Positions 58,448 to 59,267 of a stretch of 64,000 nt of DNA are shown here, piece after piece. The notes under the pieces are model-generated. The model ran no database searches. It worked only from the letters and a program-made list of their open reading frames with translations, and was not told the origin of the DNA. The DNA lies in NCBI RefSeq assembly GCF_932274485.2, contig NC_065882.2, positions 14,553,390-14,617,389 on the forward strand, in the 5' to 3' direction. The stretch comes from Patella vulgata. Lineage: Eukaryota > Mollusca > Gastropoda > Patellidae. Made by a program: the position numbers and the translations under genes. Positions within the stretch are counted from its first letter, which is position 1, and the number at the start of each line of letters is the position of its first letter.

Positions 58448-59267
58448 ATTTTTTGTAAACAATATTTTATTTTAAATTTATGAAAAAAAGGGAGGTCAGG
58501 GAACAGGCATAGCCTATATCACCCCTCTCCTCATACAAGGAATATAAAACATATAATATACAGATGTGCTATGTACATATTACAGAATCATGGGAAAATC
58601 ATATAAATTAAATAAGTTATATACACACTATTTATAACAAATAAAACAGATGTGCTTTAGAAAATGATTAAAAAAATAAATAAAATGAGATCTTGAAGCG
58701 TCTGGTGACATCGAAGTATTCATTTACTATTTTAAAGATGTTGTTTGTGGTAGCCTGATTATGCCAAAAAGAGGTGATTGCTGGTGTAATGGTAGAAGAT
58801 TTATTGTGGTTTTTGTTCGTGCATCTGAATAAAGTAGGCACCAGTAGATTGTTCACGAATACAATAAGTAAAATTTTACTATACACAGTGTGTCCTGTTA
58901 CAGGACACCAAGAAATCGTGGAATATTTAAGTGGGAATATGATATTTAATTTAATTCGAATGTTCAACAAAAGTAAATACACAAAATAAATTCGGTTAGG
59001 ACGTCGATTGTAAATTTTCTGTGAAATTTCTTGTTGAATGTGACGCCCCCACCCCACCACTATATACACTATATATATAAAGGCAATTGAGAATGGACAG
59101 GACTTTAAAATAGATTCTTATAACGCAAATACATATGATCAATTTCCCCACTCCACCCCTAAATAAAAACGAAGGACTTACCCATGATTAGCTGCGTTTG
59201 TTTCTTCTTCAATTGATGCCAATGTCTGTTTTCCTGTAAATAAACTCTGTTTTCTTCTCGAATCCAT
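8438..59267 (-). CDS. GLIS1/3: GLIS1/3-type zinc-finger transcription factor (whole gene, 10 coding exons)
   Basis: Nuclear DNA-binding regulator of the GLI/GLIS/ZIC zinc-finger superfamily. I joined ten exons by GT-AG sites and phase: 86+326+1730+162+111+151+133+122+186+143 nt = 3150 nt, 1049 residues plus TAG. Five tandem C2H2 fingers lie at about 646-669, 680-705, 713-735, 743-765 and 773-795. The block [12 protein letters not shown] plus [20 protein letters not shown] is diagnostic of GLIS1/GLIS3. The N-terminus carries two blocks I recognise from vertebrate GLIS3: IHFPALS...NGKP (about 79-95) and KRALSISP...SPTSLM (about 334-361). A PPSY motif (588-591) fits the PPxY by which GLIS3 is known to bind WW/HECT proteins. 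Human GLIS3 is about 930 residues, so length is plausible. No frame break was seen. Upstream non-coding exons and the promoter are not identified. The choice between GLIS1 and GLIS3 cannot be made here; a pre-duplication GLIS1/3 is likely. Confidence 0.96.
8620..9095 (-). mobile_element. Cluster of three SINE-A copies
   Basis: Two short 3' ends (8620-8708 and about 8765-8830) are separated by a long (AG)n/G-run, followed by a longer copy (8835-9095) with the central domain and B-box region. All have the same orientation, suggesting insertions into each other's tails. Lies in intron 9 of GLIS1/3. Confidence 0.8.
8709..8767. repeat. (AG)n microsatellite with G-run
   Basis: About 20 AG units followed by roughly a dozen G; it derives from a SINE-A tail. 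Confidence 0.9.
9105..9290. mobile_element. Rearranged SINE-B fragments
   Basis: A degenerate minus-sense SINE-B tail (9108-9215) is followed by an inverted tail fragment GTCTTCATTAGCCCAGTCGG...GACGTTAAACACCA (about 9228-9282). Confidence 0.65.
9421..9606 (-). CDS. GLIS1/3: GLIS1/3 exon 9
   Basis: 186 nt, acceptor TTATTTCAG and donor CAAG|GTAATT. G+AA restores Glu, then [20 protein letters not shown], ending in a Tyr/Asn-rich segment and FNQQQ. Low complexity with no recognisable domain. Phase 1 out. Confidence 0.88.
9856..10235 (-). mobile_element. SINE-B, full length
   Basis: Perfect 12-bp target duplication GGGTGGCAACAA at 9844-9855 and 10236-10247. The tRNA-like head reads, on the minus strand, GGATCACGTGGCTAAGTGGG (A box TGGCTAAGTGG) and GGTGTTCGATCCC-like B box. 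Body about 340 bp; the tail is (TTTCA)n. Intron 8 of GLIS1/3. Confidence 0.9.
10300..10580 (+). mobile_element. Degenerate SINE-C-like sequence
   Basis: Ends in ATCAGCGATATCACCCTCAG and GGAAGTAGACATTAACCCCC, the SINE-C tail. The head is not clear. Confidence 0.45.
10634..10755 (-). CDS. GLIS1/3: GLIS1/3 exon 8
   Basis: 122 nt, acceptor TTATTTCAG and donor CAAG|GTATAC. It completes codon AA+C (Asn), then [20 protein letters not shown], a Gln/Pro stretch and [12 protein letters not shown]. Pro/Tyr/Asn-rich, as expected of a transactivation-type tail. It leaves after one base of a codon, matching exon 9. Confidence 0.88.
10769..11070 (+). mobile_element. LINE 3'-end fragment
   Basis: A plus-strand frame reads [15 protein letters not shown] (about 10950-10993), resembling the FKxxLKTHLF end of CR1/L2-type LINE reverse transcriptase proteins, followed by a tail GTAGTGCCTTGAGCATGCAT...GGTATAAATGTACA. 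A 66-bp piece is duplicated (10769-10835 and 10900-10966). A short remnant in intron 7. Confidence 0.55.
11235..11367 (-). CDS. GLIS1/3: GLIS1/3 exon 7
   Basis: 133 nt, acceptor TTTTTCAG and donor GAAAA|GTAGGT. Joined to exon 6 (G+TA = Val) it reads [20 protein letters not shown] and ends SVVEEGPE plus two bases. Ser-rich and low complexity. The donor GTAGGT departs from the GTAAGT used by most exons of this gene. The alternative GT at 11230 would break the phase with exon 8, so 11235 is preferred. Confidence 0.88.
11520..11800. repeat. Dispersed host repeat H with an empty TTAA site
   Basis: Shares GAATCCAAGCTGGG...TTATCTA and GTTGATATT...TTTTCTTAATTAAAT with the flanks of the T1 elements at 39000 and 48089. 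Here the TTAA (11707-11710) is uninterrupted. Confidence 0.65.
11852..12077 (-). mobile_element. SINE-A, 5'-truncated
   Basis: Perfect 11-bp duplication CAGTTGTTTGA at 11841-11851 and 12078-12088. Has tail, central domain and B-box region; the head is missing. 5' truncation with a duplication is the signature of target-primed reverse transcription. Intron 6 of GLIS1/3. Confidence 0.9.
12250..12670 (-). repeat. Splice-donor minisatellite: ~46-bp unit, about nine copies
   Basis: On the gene strand each unit reads CTCTATAG, CAGACATGTATCCTCCAG, then GTAAGTTGTCTACC. The unit nearest exon 6 supplies the last coding bases and the true donor; the other eight lie in intron 6. Seven of those eight keep GTAAGT; one has GTTAGT. 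The 18-nt core is exact at 12360-12377 and 12452-12469, as in the exon itself (12640-12657). ATAG before the core is kept in six of the eight. Confidence 0.92.
12640..12790 (-). CDS. GLIS1/3: GLIS1/3 exon 6 (C-terminal region, first part)
   Basis: 151 nt, phase 0 in and phase 1 out, acceptor TTGTTTCAG and donor CCAG|GTAAGT at 12639. It encodes residues 806-855, starting [20 protein letters not shown] and ending SSIADMYPP. Its last ~30 nt and its splice donor are the proximal unit of a roughly nine-unit tandem array running on into the intron. If the donor is not used, translation continues KLSTKFL and stops. Confidence 0.92.
12885..12990 (-). mobile_element. SINE-B fragment
   Basis: CACCAACCAGGCTGATGAAG...GGCATATGCCATGCAG then CTTAGGTTTTCGTCCCATCC. 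Internally deleted; lies in intron 5. Confidence 0.7.
12991..13725. other. Intron 5, no feature seen
   Basis: AT-rich DNA with short local repeats only (AGTGGGATAAGATCT twice near 13437-13471). Confidence 0.5.
13730..14186 (-). mobile_element. SINE-B interrupted by SINE-A
   Basis: The minus-sense SINE-B tail and body (13730-13874) stop at CCAACTGTGT. After the SINE-A insertion, GTCCTACATCACTGACATCA resumes the SINE-B body. Intron 5. Confidence 0.75.
13875..14160 (+). mobile_element. SINE-A, near full length, nested in SINE-B
   Basis: tRNA-like head with A box TGGCCGAATGG and B-box region GGTTTCGATTGCCCGG, then GACAAGGAGTAGGGTCGCCT, the central domain, and a (CT)n tail. The best copy for defining the family head. 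Confidence 0.92.
14478..14588 (-). CDS. GLIS1/3: GLIS1/3 exon 5 (zinc finger 5 and basic tail)
   Basis: 111 nt in phase 0, acceptor TTTCAG and donor AAG|GTAAGA. It encodes [20 protein letters not shown] followed by [17 protein letters not shown]. The finger 5 ligands are C773, C778, H791 and H795. TDPSSLRKH is the hallmark of finger 5 in GLI/GLIS/ZIC proteins. The lysine-rich end may contribute to nuclear localisation (inference). Confidence 0.97.
14644..14824 (-). mobile_element. SINE-B, internally deleted
   Basis: Has the AAATGAAATGAAATTTAACG tail, GGAAATTTTCCCCAGACAGC, and a head end ATCGAGCCACTTTGGCTCCC. Confidence 0.75.
14830..15930. repeat. Minisatellite, ~64-68-bp unit, about 16 copies
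   Basis: The unit carries CAGTCTAGATCCCAAACCAT, CATGACTCCCAAGCTTAAAT and GAAGGATTAATAATACA. It fills most of intron 4 between exon 5 and exon 4 and reaches within about 60 bp of the exon 4 donor. Central units (15270-15650) are most alike, as expected of recent expansion. Confidence 0.93.
15838..15895. repeat. Perfect palindrome, 28-bp arms, 2-nt centre
   Basis: TGGCCTCCAAACTTAACTAT... mirrored as ...ATAGTTAAGTTTGGAGGCCA. Formed from the distal end of the intron 4 array by inverted duplication. In GLIS pre-mRNA it lies 58 nt after the exon 4 donor and could form a long hairpin. Confidence 0.95.
15954..16115 (-). CDS. GLIS1/3: GLIS1/3 exon 4 (zinc fingers 3-4)
   Basis: Exactly 162 nt, phase 0 at both ends, acceptor TTTACAG and donor ACACG|GTAAGT. 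It encodes [20 protein letters not shown] and continues through [18 protein letters not shown], the near-invariant finger 3-4 sequence of GLI/GLIS proteins, with linker HTGERPY. Zinc ligands are C718, H731, H735, then C743, C748, H761, H765. Finger 3 is split from its first cysteine by the exon 3/4 junction. A 58-bp palindrome and a minisatellite begin within 60 nt downstream of its donor. Confidence 0.97.
16116..16880. other. Intron 3, no feature seen
   Basis: Short intron with a (GTTT)n tract near 16508; no recognisable repeat or RNA gene. Confidence 0.6.
16881..18610 (-). CDS. GLIS1/3: GLIS1/3 exon 3 (regulatory region, zinc fingers 1-2)
   Basis: A 1730-nt exon. The acceptor is TTTTCAG at 18611 (G+AT = D138) and the donor ACA|GTAAGT is at 16880. 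It encodes residues 138-714. In order: a Ser/Thr/Asn-rich stretch; the GLIS block [20 protein letters not shown] (334-353) followed by SPTSLM; SFSHLSA (about 381-387), which recalls the SYGH-type SUFU site of GLI proteins; a pentapeptide Met-Asn-Asn repeat (about 474-555); RPPPSY (586-591) with a PPxY motif; a poly-Gln run (about 597-612); an acidic stretch; finger 1 (C646, C651, H664, H669); finger 2 (C680, C685, H701, H705); and the first cysteine of finger 3 (C713). Confidence 0.97.
17385..17625 (-). repeat. GLIS1/3: Coding minisatellite: Met-Asn-Asn pentapeptide repeat in exon 3
   Basis: 15-bp units encode x-T-M-N-N or x-G-M-N-N (residues about 474-555), for example [20 protein letters not shown]. 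The plus strand shows GTTCATGGT(T/A)(G/C)GATT- and GTTCATACCAGAATT-type units in a higher-order pattern. Being in multiples of three it can change length without breaking the frame. Confidence 0.9.
18611..18929. other. Intron 2 start, no feature seen
   Basis: No repeat or coding signal beyond the exon 3 acceptor. Confidence 0.5.
18930..19755. repeat. Minisatellite, ~32-38-bp unit, about 22 copies
   Basis: The unit is like AACATATAGTACAGTGGGCA plus AGTGGGATACTACAAAT. At 19400-19750 a ~160-bp block of several units is itself duplicated. Located in intron 2, about 320 bp from exon 3. Confidence 0.92.
19992..20160 (-). mobile_element. SINE-B fragment
   Basis: GAATGAAATTGGCTTTAAAT tail, GGAAATTCTGCCCGGACGGC and GTCCCATCAAAATGACTAGA; the head is absent. 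Confidence 0.75.
20193..20387 (-). mobile_element. SINE-B fragment hosting a SINE-A
   Basis: GGGTTTACTTTTCTGCACCA...CATCCGTACCACTAGACACT, then the SINE-A insertion within its CACTGACAAGGGG-like segment. Confidence 0.7.
20388..20665 (-). mobile_element. SINE-A, near full length
   Basis: Flanked by TCATTGATGGGAAA and TCATTAATGGGAAA (13 of 14). (GA)n tail, central domain, B-box region and GGCCATCC head end. The duplication lies inside SINE-B sequence. Confidence 0.9.
20700..21250. other. No feature seen
   Basis: AT-rich intron 2 sequence. Confidence 0.5.
21253..21405 (-). mobile_element. SINE-B fragment
   Basis: GGGGTTTAATGTCCTACTTT...GGGGGATTTTGCCAACACAG; truncated. Confidence 0.75.
21475..21587 (-). 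mobile_element. SINE-B fragment inside the minisatellite
   Basis: AAATGGGATTTAACGTCCTA...GGGCATACGCCATACAGTGT; 5'-truncated. Confidence 0.75.
21880..22131 (+). mobile_element. SINE-A copy inside the minisatellite
   Basis: Head GGGGGGATGGGCGAATAGTT, B-box region GGTTTTGATTCCTCG, shortened central domain and CTCTCTCTCT tail. Confidence 0.85.
22136..22530 (+). mobile_element. T1 MITE, copy 2
   Basis: TTAA at 22132-22135 and 22531-22534. Ends ACATACATTATGCAAGAGCT and GATACATTATGGGTGATTCG (minus sense). It sits against the SINE-A tail. Confidence 0.85.
23051..23175 (-). mobile_element. SINE-A, internally deleted
   Basis: (GA)n tail with GGGTTTAACCACTCCACACA, then a jump to the head end ATTCGGCCACCTAACCCCCC; the central domain is missing. 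Confidence 0.7.
23325..23485. repeat. Tandem dimer, ~120-bp unit
   Basis: GGTGGTCTGGGGTGTCCTAG and TAACCATTT occur twice. Confidence 0.8.
23499..23580 (+). mobile_element. SINE-B head with large internal deletion
   Basis: GGGAAGCCACAGTGGATAAG then CAGTGTCTCGTTTGGATGGG and GAAAACCTGAGG. Confidence 0.6.
23581..24479. other. Intron 2; only a short dimer seen
   Basis: TGTATGGCACCCATCAAC occurs twice near 23810-23856. Nothing else could be supported. Confidence 0.5.
24480..25113 (-). mobile_element. SINE-B split by SINE-A
   Basis: Tail and body 24480-24670; the head end resumes after the SINE-A as GGGACCTCCGGCTGTTTTGT...CTGTGGCTCCC. CAAAGGA flanks the insertion. Confidence 0.8.
24681..24942 (-). 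mobile_element. SINE-A nested in SINE-B
   Basis: (GA)n tail, GGGGCTTAAAGTCCACTCGA, central domain partly diverged, ending in a C-run. Confidence 0.85.
25228..25322 (+). mobile_element. SINE-B 3' end
   Basis: AGTAGGTCCTAGTGCCGCTG, CCCGGGCAAAATTTCCCTCA, then (TTTCA)n; short internal deletion before the tail. About 90 bp from the exon 2 donor. Confidence 0.8.
25411..25736 (-). CDS. GLIS1/3: GLIS1/3 exon 2 (N-terminal conserved block)
   Basis: The acceptor is TTTCCAG before 25736 and the donor AAG|GTAAGT lies at 25410. The exon encodes residues 29-137, rich in Pro, Asn, Lys and Ser. [19 protein letters not shown] (78-96) resembles the vertebrate GLIS3 IHLPALSPRR...NGKP block. Phase: it enters after two bases and leaves after one base (CAA G|). 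A second ATG at 25732 (MNGPNSS) could serve as the start of a shorter isoform made from an internal promoter, which is attractive because a 33-kb intron separates it from exon 1. That is inference. Confidence 0.93.
25794..25986. mobile_element. Fold-back element, ~193 bp
   Basis: Ends CAAGTCTAGACAGAAGGCAC and, inverted, CAAGTCTGGTCATAAGGCAC. A second inverted pair around CACAGACTTTGTCAG / CTGACAAAGTTTGTGAC lies inside. Immediately 5' of exon 2 in the gene sense. Confidence 0.65.
26174..26465. mobile_element. T3 MITE (TTAA-flanked)
   Basis: Long inverted ends (~50 bp) with GCGGTAGACACACAAGACGA and GAATCATTCGGCCGAATCAA. TTAA at 26170-26173 and 26466-26469. Non-coding. Confidence 0.82.
26466..27760. 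other. Intron 1; part of repeat H, little else
   Basis: 26470-26540 shares GGAATATCTGTCC...ATGGTTTAATTTCTTTCAGT with repeat H. GGAGAGTGATT recurs locally near 27500-27680. No gene seen. Confidence 0.5.
27766..27995 (-). mobile_element. SINE-B, 5'-truncated
   Basis: Duplication CAATGACTGAA at 27755-27765 and 28005-28015. Tail and body intact up to GACAGCTGTCCTTGT. Confidence 0.88.
28020..28500. repeat. Tandem repeat, ~120-bp unit, four copies
   Basis: Units recur with CCTGGTAAAAC, CTCAAGTCAGTATTT, TTAATTAAATAA and CCAATAGAATTTCA, ending TGAGACTAGCAG. Confidence 0.82.
28501..29645. other. Intron 1, no feature seen
   Basis: Single-copy-looking AT-rich DNA. Confidence 0.5.
29700..29962. repeat. 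Tandem dimer, ~122-bp unit
   Basis: AACCCTACAAAATGTTTTAC...ATTCGATATA and CACATTCTTAACAATTCC occur twice at the same spacing. Confidence 0.88.
29963..30843. other. Intron 1, no feature seen
   Basis: AT-rich DNA without recognisable features. Confidence 0.5.
30850..31074. mobile_element. Hairpin-chain MITE, copy 1
   Basis: Ends CAGTCCTTCATGTTTA and, inverted, CAGTCCTTCACGTTTA. Perfect 6-bp duplication CTAATG at 30844-30849 and 31075-31080. The right half packs short inverted repeats: GGAGTC..GACTCC, TCCTTCGAAGGA, CGACGTGCGTCG, GGAGCAAAAGCTCC. Non-coding. Confidence 0.88.
31688..31805 (-). mobile_element. SINE-B fragment
   Basis: AAATGGGGTTTAACGTCCTA, GGCTTATGAAGATGGAGATA and GGGAATTTTGCCCAGAC. 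Confidence 0.75.
31828..32200. repeat. Tandem dimer, ~182-bp unit
   Basis: TCAGTGCACACTGCTGATTT through AACTAGTCACATGATCAGTG and CAGTCAACTRCAAACTGCAT occurs twice; this keeps one frame open over 420 bp. Not coding by any other sign. Confidence 0.88.
32258..32503 (-). mobile_element. SINE-A, near full length
   Basis: Flanked by CATGTCTTCA and CATGTCTTTA. (GA)n tail, central domain, B-box region, GGCCATCCACCCCC end. Confidence 0.9.
32510..33025. other. Intron 1, no feature seen
   Basis: AT-rich single-copy-looking DNA. Confidence 0.5.
33097..33340 (-). mobile_element. SINE-A copy
   Basis: Long (GA)n tail, GTCATTTCGGGACTAACATA and AGTGGGAGGAAACCTGAGGA; B-box region present, head lost. Confidence 0.85.
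33410..33620 (-). mobile_element. SINE-A copy, degenerate
   Basis: (GA)n tail, CTAGGTCATTTCAGGATTAA, part of the central domain, GAATCAAAACCATGCTAC and a degenerate head. Confidence 0.75.
33655..33850 (+). mobile_element. Possible LINE remnant
   Basis: CTTAAAGATCTCCATTGGCTA reads LKDLHWL, which resembles the LHWLPV segment near the end of many LINE reverse transcriptase proteins. Only this short stretch matches. Confidence 0.3.
33847..33905 (+). mobile_element. SINE-B head fragment
   Basis: GGAGCCACGGTAGCTCAGTG, AGTAAGACG and TTCATTCCCGGTGCTGG: the tRNA-like head only. Confidence 0.6.
34135..34440. repeat. Minisatellite, ~18-20-bp unit
   Basis: Variants of AAGTAATGTCACAGGGA and ACAAAATGCCACA. 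The hairpin-chain MITE copy 2 sits at its right edge and CACACGATAAAATGGCACAA continues it. Confidence 0.85.
34442..34671. mobile_element. Hairpin-chain MITE, copy 2
   Basis: Same ends and body as 30850-31074, about 95% alike by eye. Flanks GCACAC and CCACAC (5 of 6). The CGACGTACGTCG palindrome is kept despite a base change. An extra AGGAGC unit is present. Confidence 0.87.
34690..35264. other. Intron 1; local duplication only
   Basis: AAAATCTACTTTTTRWACC...AAGGTTTTTTGAA occurs twice (34745 and 34868). Confidence 0.5.
35269..35864. mobile_element. T2 MITE (TTAA-flanked), long copy
   Basis: Inverted ends AGATGGGTTCCC with TTAA at 35265-35268 and 35865-35868. The inner right part (CTAATCGTCGGGCTG to CTGGGAAC) is shared with 51047-51223 and 57459-57640. 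No transposase frame. Confidence 0.82.
36051..36178 (-). mobile_element. SINE-B head-side fragment
   Basis: GACTAGACAGCTGTCCTTGT, TGCAGGGATTGAACACCCGA, TTACCCACTTAGCCACCATG. Confidence 0.85.
36288..36450 (+). mobile_element. SINE-B 3' half
   Basis: AGTTGGAATTTGAAATAAGA, GGCAAAATTTCCCTCATAGC and a diverged tail. Confidence 0.8.
36451..37060. other. Intron 1, no feature seen
   Basis: AT-rich DNA with a short (ATA)n tract near 36600. Confidence 0.5.
37065..37125 (+). mobile_element. SINE-C tail fragment
   Basis: GTCAGCGATATCACTTCGGT, GGAAGCGGACGTTAAATAAAG. The same tail occurs at 56262-56315. Confidence 0.75.
37165..37470 (+). mobile_element. SINE-B, degenerate, near full length
   Basis: B-box region GGGTTCAATCAC, GGTTTTCCCATGTCAGTGGT and GTAAAATTTCTCTCATAGCA; the tail is truncated. 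Confidence 0.75.
37475..38680. other. Intron 1; one short repeat
   Basis: CAAGAACTTCAGCTGAA repeats about four times at 38065-38132. Nothing else supported. Confidence 0.55.
38688..38928 (+). mobile_element. SINE-A, 5'-truncated
   Basis: Starts at TTAGCACGTGTGTGCTG; B-box region GGTTTCGAATCCCCGG; central domain; ends CGTTAAACCCCATTTC and (TC)n. Confidence 0.88.
39000..39397 (-). mobile_element. T1 MITE, copy 3
   Basis: TTAA at 38996-38999 and 39398-39401. Ends AGATACATTATGGGAGATAA and, inverted, ACATACATTATGCAAGAGCA. It lies inside a copy of repeat H at the same TTAA as the element at 48089, but in the opposite orientation. Confidence 0.87.
39723..39876 (+). CDS. Possible first exon of a small secreted protein (unrecognised)
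   Basis: On the strand opposite the GLIS gene, inside its intron 1. The ATG opens [20 protein letters not shown]: a short charged start and a hydrophobic core, as in a signal peptide, cleavable near A-S-N. The frame stays open to a consensus donor CCAG|GTAAGT at 39877, with a second GTAAGA 12 nt on. The sequence matches none of the repeats in this window. No following exon or promoter was found. Without splicing the frame runs 67 codons. It could equally be a chance open stretch. Confidence 0.2.
40196..40490 (-). mobile_element. SINE-B, near full length
   Basis: GGGGTTTAACATCCTACTGT, GACTAGACAACTGTGCTTGT and head end TTACCCACTTAGCCA. Confidence 0.85.
40547..40678 (+). mobile_element. SINE-B head half, inverted to its neighbour
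   Basis: GGAAGCCATGGTGGCCAAGT (A-box region), then GGCCAAGAAAGTTCATCAAG and GGTTTCCCCTTGTCAGTGCT, ending abruptly where a minus-sense copy starts. Confidence 0.85.
40679..40845 (-). mobile_element. SINE-B 3' half
   Basis: GAAATGGCGTTTAATGTCCT, GGGCATACGCCATGCAGTGT and ATTCCAACCGTCAAGGGTTC. Confidence 0.85.
40846..41165. repeat. Local duplications carrying SINE-B tails
   Basis: ATGAATCAAACTWGGAA...AAATGAAATGGG and GATGGACTTTTGWTGTGCAA with CGTCCYGTAAATGTTCA each occur twice. Two SINE-B 3' ends are included. Confidence 0.75.
41503..41877. mobile_element. Mutator-like MITE, copy 2
   Basis: Ends CAATCTGATCAAAATACAAA and, inverted, CAATCTGATTAAAACACAGA. Flanks CTATCAAAAA and CTACCAAAAA (9 of 10). 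The body matches 3859-4144 in the opposite orientation (GGCCTACACTACATGAAGAT). Confidence 0.78.
41905..42268 (-). mobile_element. SINE-B, full length
   Basis: Flanked by TATTTAAGTAA and TATTTAAATAA (10 of 11). (AAATG)n tail, complete body, head end CTTAGCCACGTGATCC. Confidence 0.88.
42275..43060. other. Intron 1, no feature seen
   Basis: A short TTAATATGT repeat near 42780; otherwise nothing recognisable. Confidence 0.5.
43068..43388 (+). mobile_element. SINE-B, near full length
   Basis: GGAACCATGGTGGCTAAGCG, GGCCGAGAAAGTTCATTGGT, GGTTTCTCCTTGTCAGTGGT and tail GACGTTAAACCCTCATTTCA. Confidence 0.88.
43390..43910. other. Intron 1, no feature seen
   Basis: Words such as GTACCTGACA and GTCTGACAAA resemble parts of the fold-back element at 25794, but no boundaries could be set. 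Confidence 0.4.
43912..44070 (-). mobile_element. SINE-B fragment
   Basis: AAAATGAGGCTTAATCATCC, TGAAGACAGGGATATGCCAT. Confidence 0.7.
44128..44222 (+). mobile_element. SINE-B 3' end
   Basis: AATTTCTCCTCAGCCTGCTG, ATTAGCCTGGTTGGTGCAGA and a diverged tail. Confidence 0.7.
44840..45118. repeat. Minisatellite, ~58-bp unit, about five copies
   Basis: Unit GTGGTTCCTTGTTGAAGGTG, GTTGTTAAATCGGGCTAAGT and TCCGAAAGTTGAG. Confidence 0.92.
45118..45402 (+). mobile_element. SINE-B, degenerate, near full length
   Basis: GTGGCTCAGTGAATAAAGTG head, TTTCAGATGGGACGAAAAGG and the tail GACGTTAAACCCCATTTC. Confidence 0.82.
45742..45900 (-). mobile_element. SINE-B head half
   Basis: GACTAGACACTGTCCTTGTC, then AAGACCTCCTGGTTTGCCCA and TACTGAGCCACCACCACTCC. 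Confidence 0.75.
46150..46305 (-). mobile_element. SINE-C head half
   Basis: GATCAAAACCATGACCTCAA, GAGGTGACCGGCCACCTAGA and GCGACCACTAGGCTATCGCC. Matches the head of the plus copy at 60990-61258. Confidence 0.75.
46378..46790. repeat. Tandem repeat, ~115-bp unit, about 3.5 copies
   Basis: Units have GGGAT(G/A)TAAGTACAGC, TTAGTCG(T/C)AATTTAA and ATTAAAAAGTCTAAATATAG. Confidence 0.85.
46858..47915. repeat. Alternating tandem repeat, ~160-170-bp units, about six
   Basis: Each unit ends in CGGATAAAAATTGTGACCTC and TATAGGGTCCACAA (at about 47017, 47183, 47345, 47518, 47680, 47838). Two types alternate, one with GGGCCATAATTCAGGAAGTT and one with AACGAAGGGCGGCCATTTT. The right end is GTGGATGGACGGACAGGCGC. 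The left end ACCAGCGGCTGCCAGGCA also occurs alone at 10838. Such arrays are common in mollusc genomes. Confidence 0.85.
48089..48519 (+). mobile_element. T1 MITE, copy 4
   Basis: Flanks TCAA (48085-48088, one change) and TTAA (48520-48523). Ends ACATACATTATGCAAGAGCT and AGATACATTATGGGAGATTA inverted. It is interrupted by an 85-bp insert at about 48327-48412. It sits in repeat H at the same TTAA as copy 3. Confidence 0.85.
48327..48414. repeat. Short dispersed element, copy 1
   Basis: GGGGAACAGGCTTTGCCTAT...CTCCTCTCCTT after an AT-rich stretch. Related to 58450-58545. Confidence 0.55.
48525..49570. other. Intron 1, no feature seen
   Basis: Continues repeat H for about 80 bp, then single-copy-looking DNA; CATCGTCAGGCACAAATTCA near 49060 recalls the fold-back family. 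Confidence 0.45.
49576..49885. repeat. Perfect 155-bp tandem duplication
   Basis: 49576-49730 and 49731-49885 appear identical base for base (ATTTTTGTTGATATGTTTAA ... CAGAATTAGCTTCTA). Either very recent or an assembly artefact. Confidence 0.93.
50395..50470 (-). mobile_element. SINE-B 3' end
   Basis: AAATGAAATGAAATGGTGAT, ATGAAGACGGGCATACGCCA. Confidence 0.8.
50540..50808 (+). mobile_element. SINE-B, degenerate, head weak
   Basis: CTTGACAGGTGGAATTTGAA, GGCAAAATTTCCCTCACCAC, tail GTTAAACCCCATTTCATTTT. Confidence 0.8.
51047..51223 (-). mobile_element. T2-related MITE, short copy
   Basis: TTAA at 51043-51046 and 51224-51227; ends (A/G)GAGACAT. The body matches the right part of 35269-35864 in inverted sense. 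Confidence 0.75.
51337..51503. mobile_element. Fold-back MITE, ~60-bp inverted ends
   Basis: GGGCCCTTATTCACGAAAAC and AATTTTAAGAAATACTGCAA are mirrored at the right end; about 30 bp lie between the arms. No clear target duplication. Confidence 0.85.
51504..52080. other. Intron 1, no feature seen
   Basis: AT-rich; an open stretch at 51896 lacks any coding sign. Confidence 0.5.
52087..52477 (+). mobile_element. T1 MITE, copy 5
   Basis: TTAA at 52083-52086 and 52478-52481. Left end GCATTATGCAAGAGCTAAAT, right end TACATAATGTATCT. Confidence 0.85.
52482..52842 (+). mobile_element. T1 MITE, copy 6
   Basis: Begins at the same TTAA (52478-52481) that closes copy 5; the right TTAA is 52843-52846. 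Same orientation as copy 5 but clearly diverged from it. Confidence 0.85.
52850..54715. other. Intron 1; one diverged dimer, otherwise nothing seen
   Basis: AACTGATCAATTCTAACTTT / AACTAATCAATTCTAACTGA mark a ~105-bp dimer at 52900-53100. The rest is very AT-rich. Confidence 0.5.
54745..55042 (-). mobile_element. SINE-A, near full length
   Basis: (GA)n tail, central domain, GGGGAATCGAAACCCAGCCA, GCGCGCGCGTGCTAACCATT and head end. Confidence 0.9.
55043..55305 (-). mobile_element. SINE-A, near full length, tandem to the previous one
   Basis: A second copy in the same orientation starting with (GA)n. A small deletion lies in the central domain; ends in CATTCGGCCACCCCCACCCC. Confidence 0.9.
55610..56260. 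other. Intron 1, no feature seen
   Basis: AT-rich DNA; AACAACATAATTTTTGTTGTGTTGT near 55975 forms a short hairpin. Confidence 0.5.
56262..56318 (+). mobile_element. SINE-C tail fragment
   Basis: GTCTGCGATATCACTTTGGT, GGAAGCGGGCGTTAAATAAA. Confidence 0.75.
56383..56632 (-). mobile_element. SINE-A lacking the tail
   Basis: Starts CATAAACTAGGACATTTCGG; central domain, GGGGAATCGAAACCACACCA and head end GGCCATCCAACCCCC are complete. Confidence 0.88.
56637..56798 (-). mobile_element. SINE-B 3' half
   Basis: AAATGGGGTTTAACGTCCTA to CCAACTGCCAAGGGATCTTT; low divergence from the full-length copies. Confidence 0.88.
56800..57455. other. Intron 1, no feature seen
   Basis: No open frame or repeat that I can support. 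Confidence 0.5.
57459..57640 (+). mobile_element. T2-related fragment
   Basis: CCTAATCGTCAGGATGCCGA, CATGAGTGTTTTTTTCTAGT and CACCCGATAAATACTTTTCT, as in 35269-35864; the ends are lost. Confidence 0.75.
57974..58192 (-). mobile_element. SINE-B, both ends truncated
   Basis: GGCTAATGAAGACGGGCATA to GGGGAAACCACGTCGGAAAA, with a short deletion after GGGATCTTTTAC. Confidence 0.85.
58195..58449. other. Intron 1; (TTTA)n tract at the end
   Basis: Microsatellite-like (TTTA)n/(TTTTA)n at 58410-58455. Confidence 0.6.
58450..58545. repeat. Short dispersed element, copy 2
   Basis: GTAAACAATATTTTATTTTA, GGGAACAGGCATAGCCTATA and CCCCTCTCCTC, as at 48327. Could be the 3' end of a LINE read in reverse. 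Confidence 0.55.
58546..59181. other. End of intron 1 next to exon 1, no feature seen
   Basis: AT-rich; a short TA tract at 59060-59082. Confidence 0.5.
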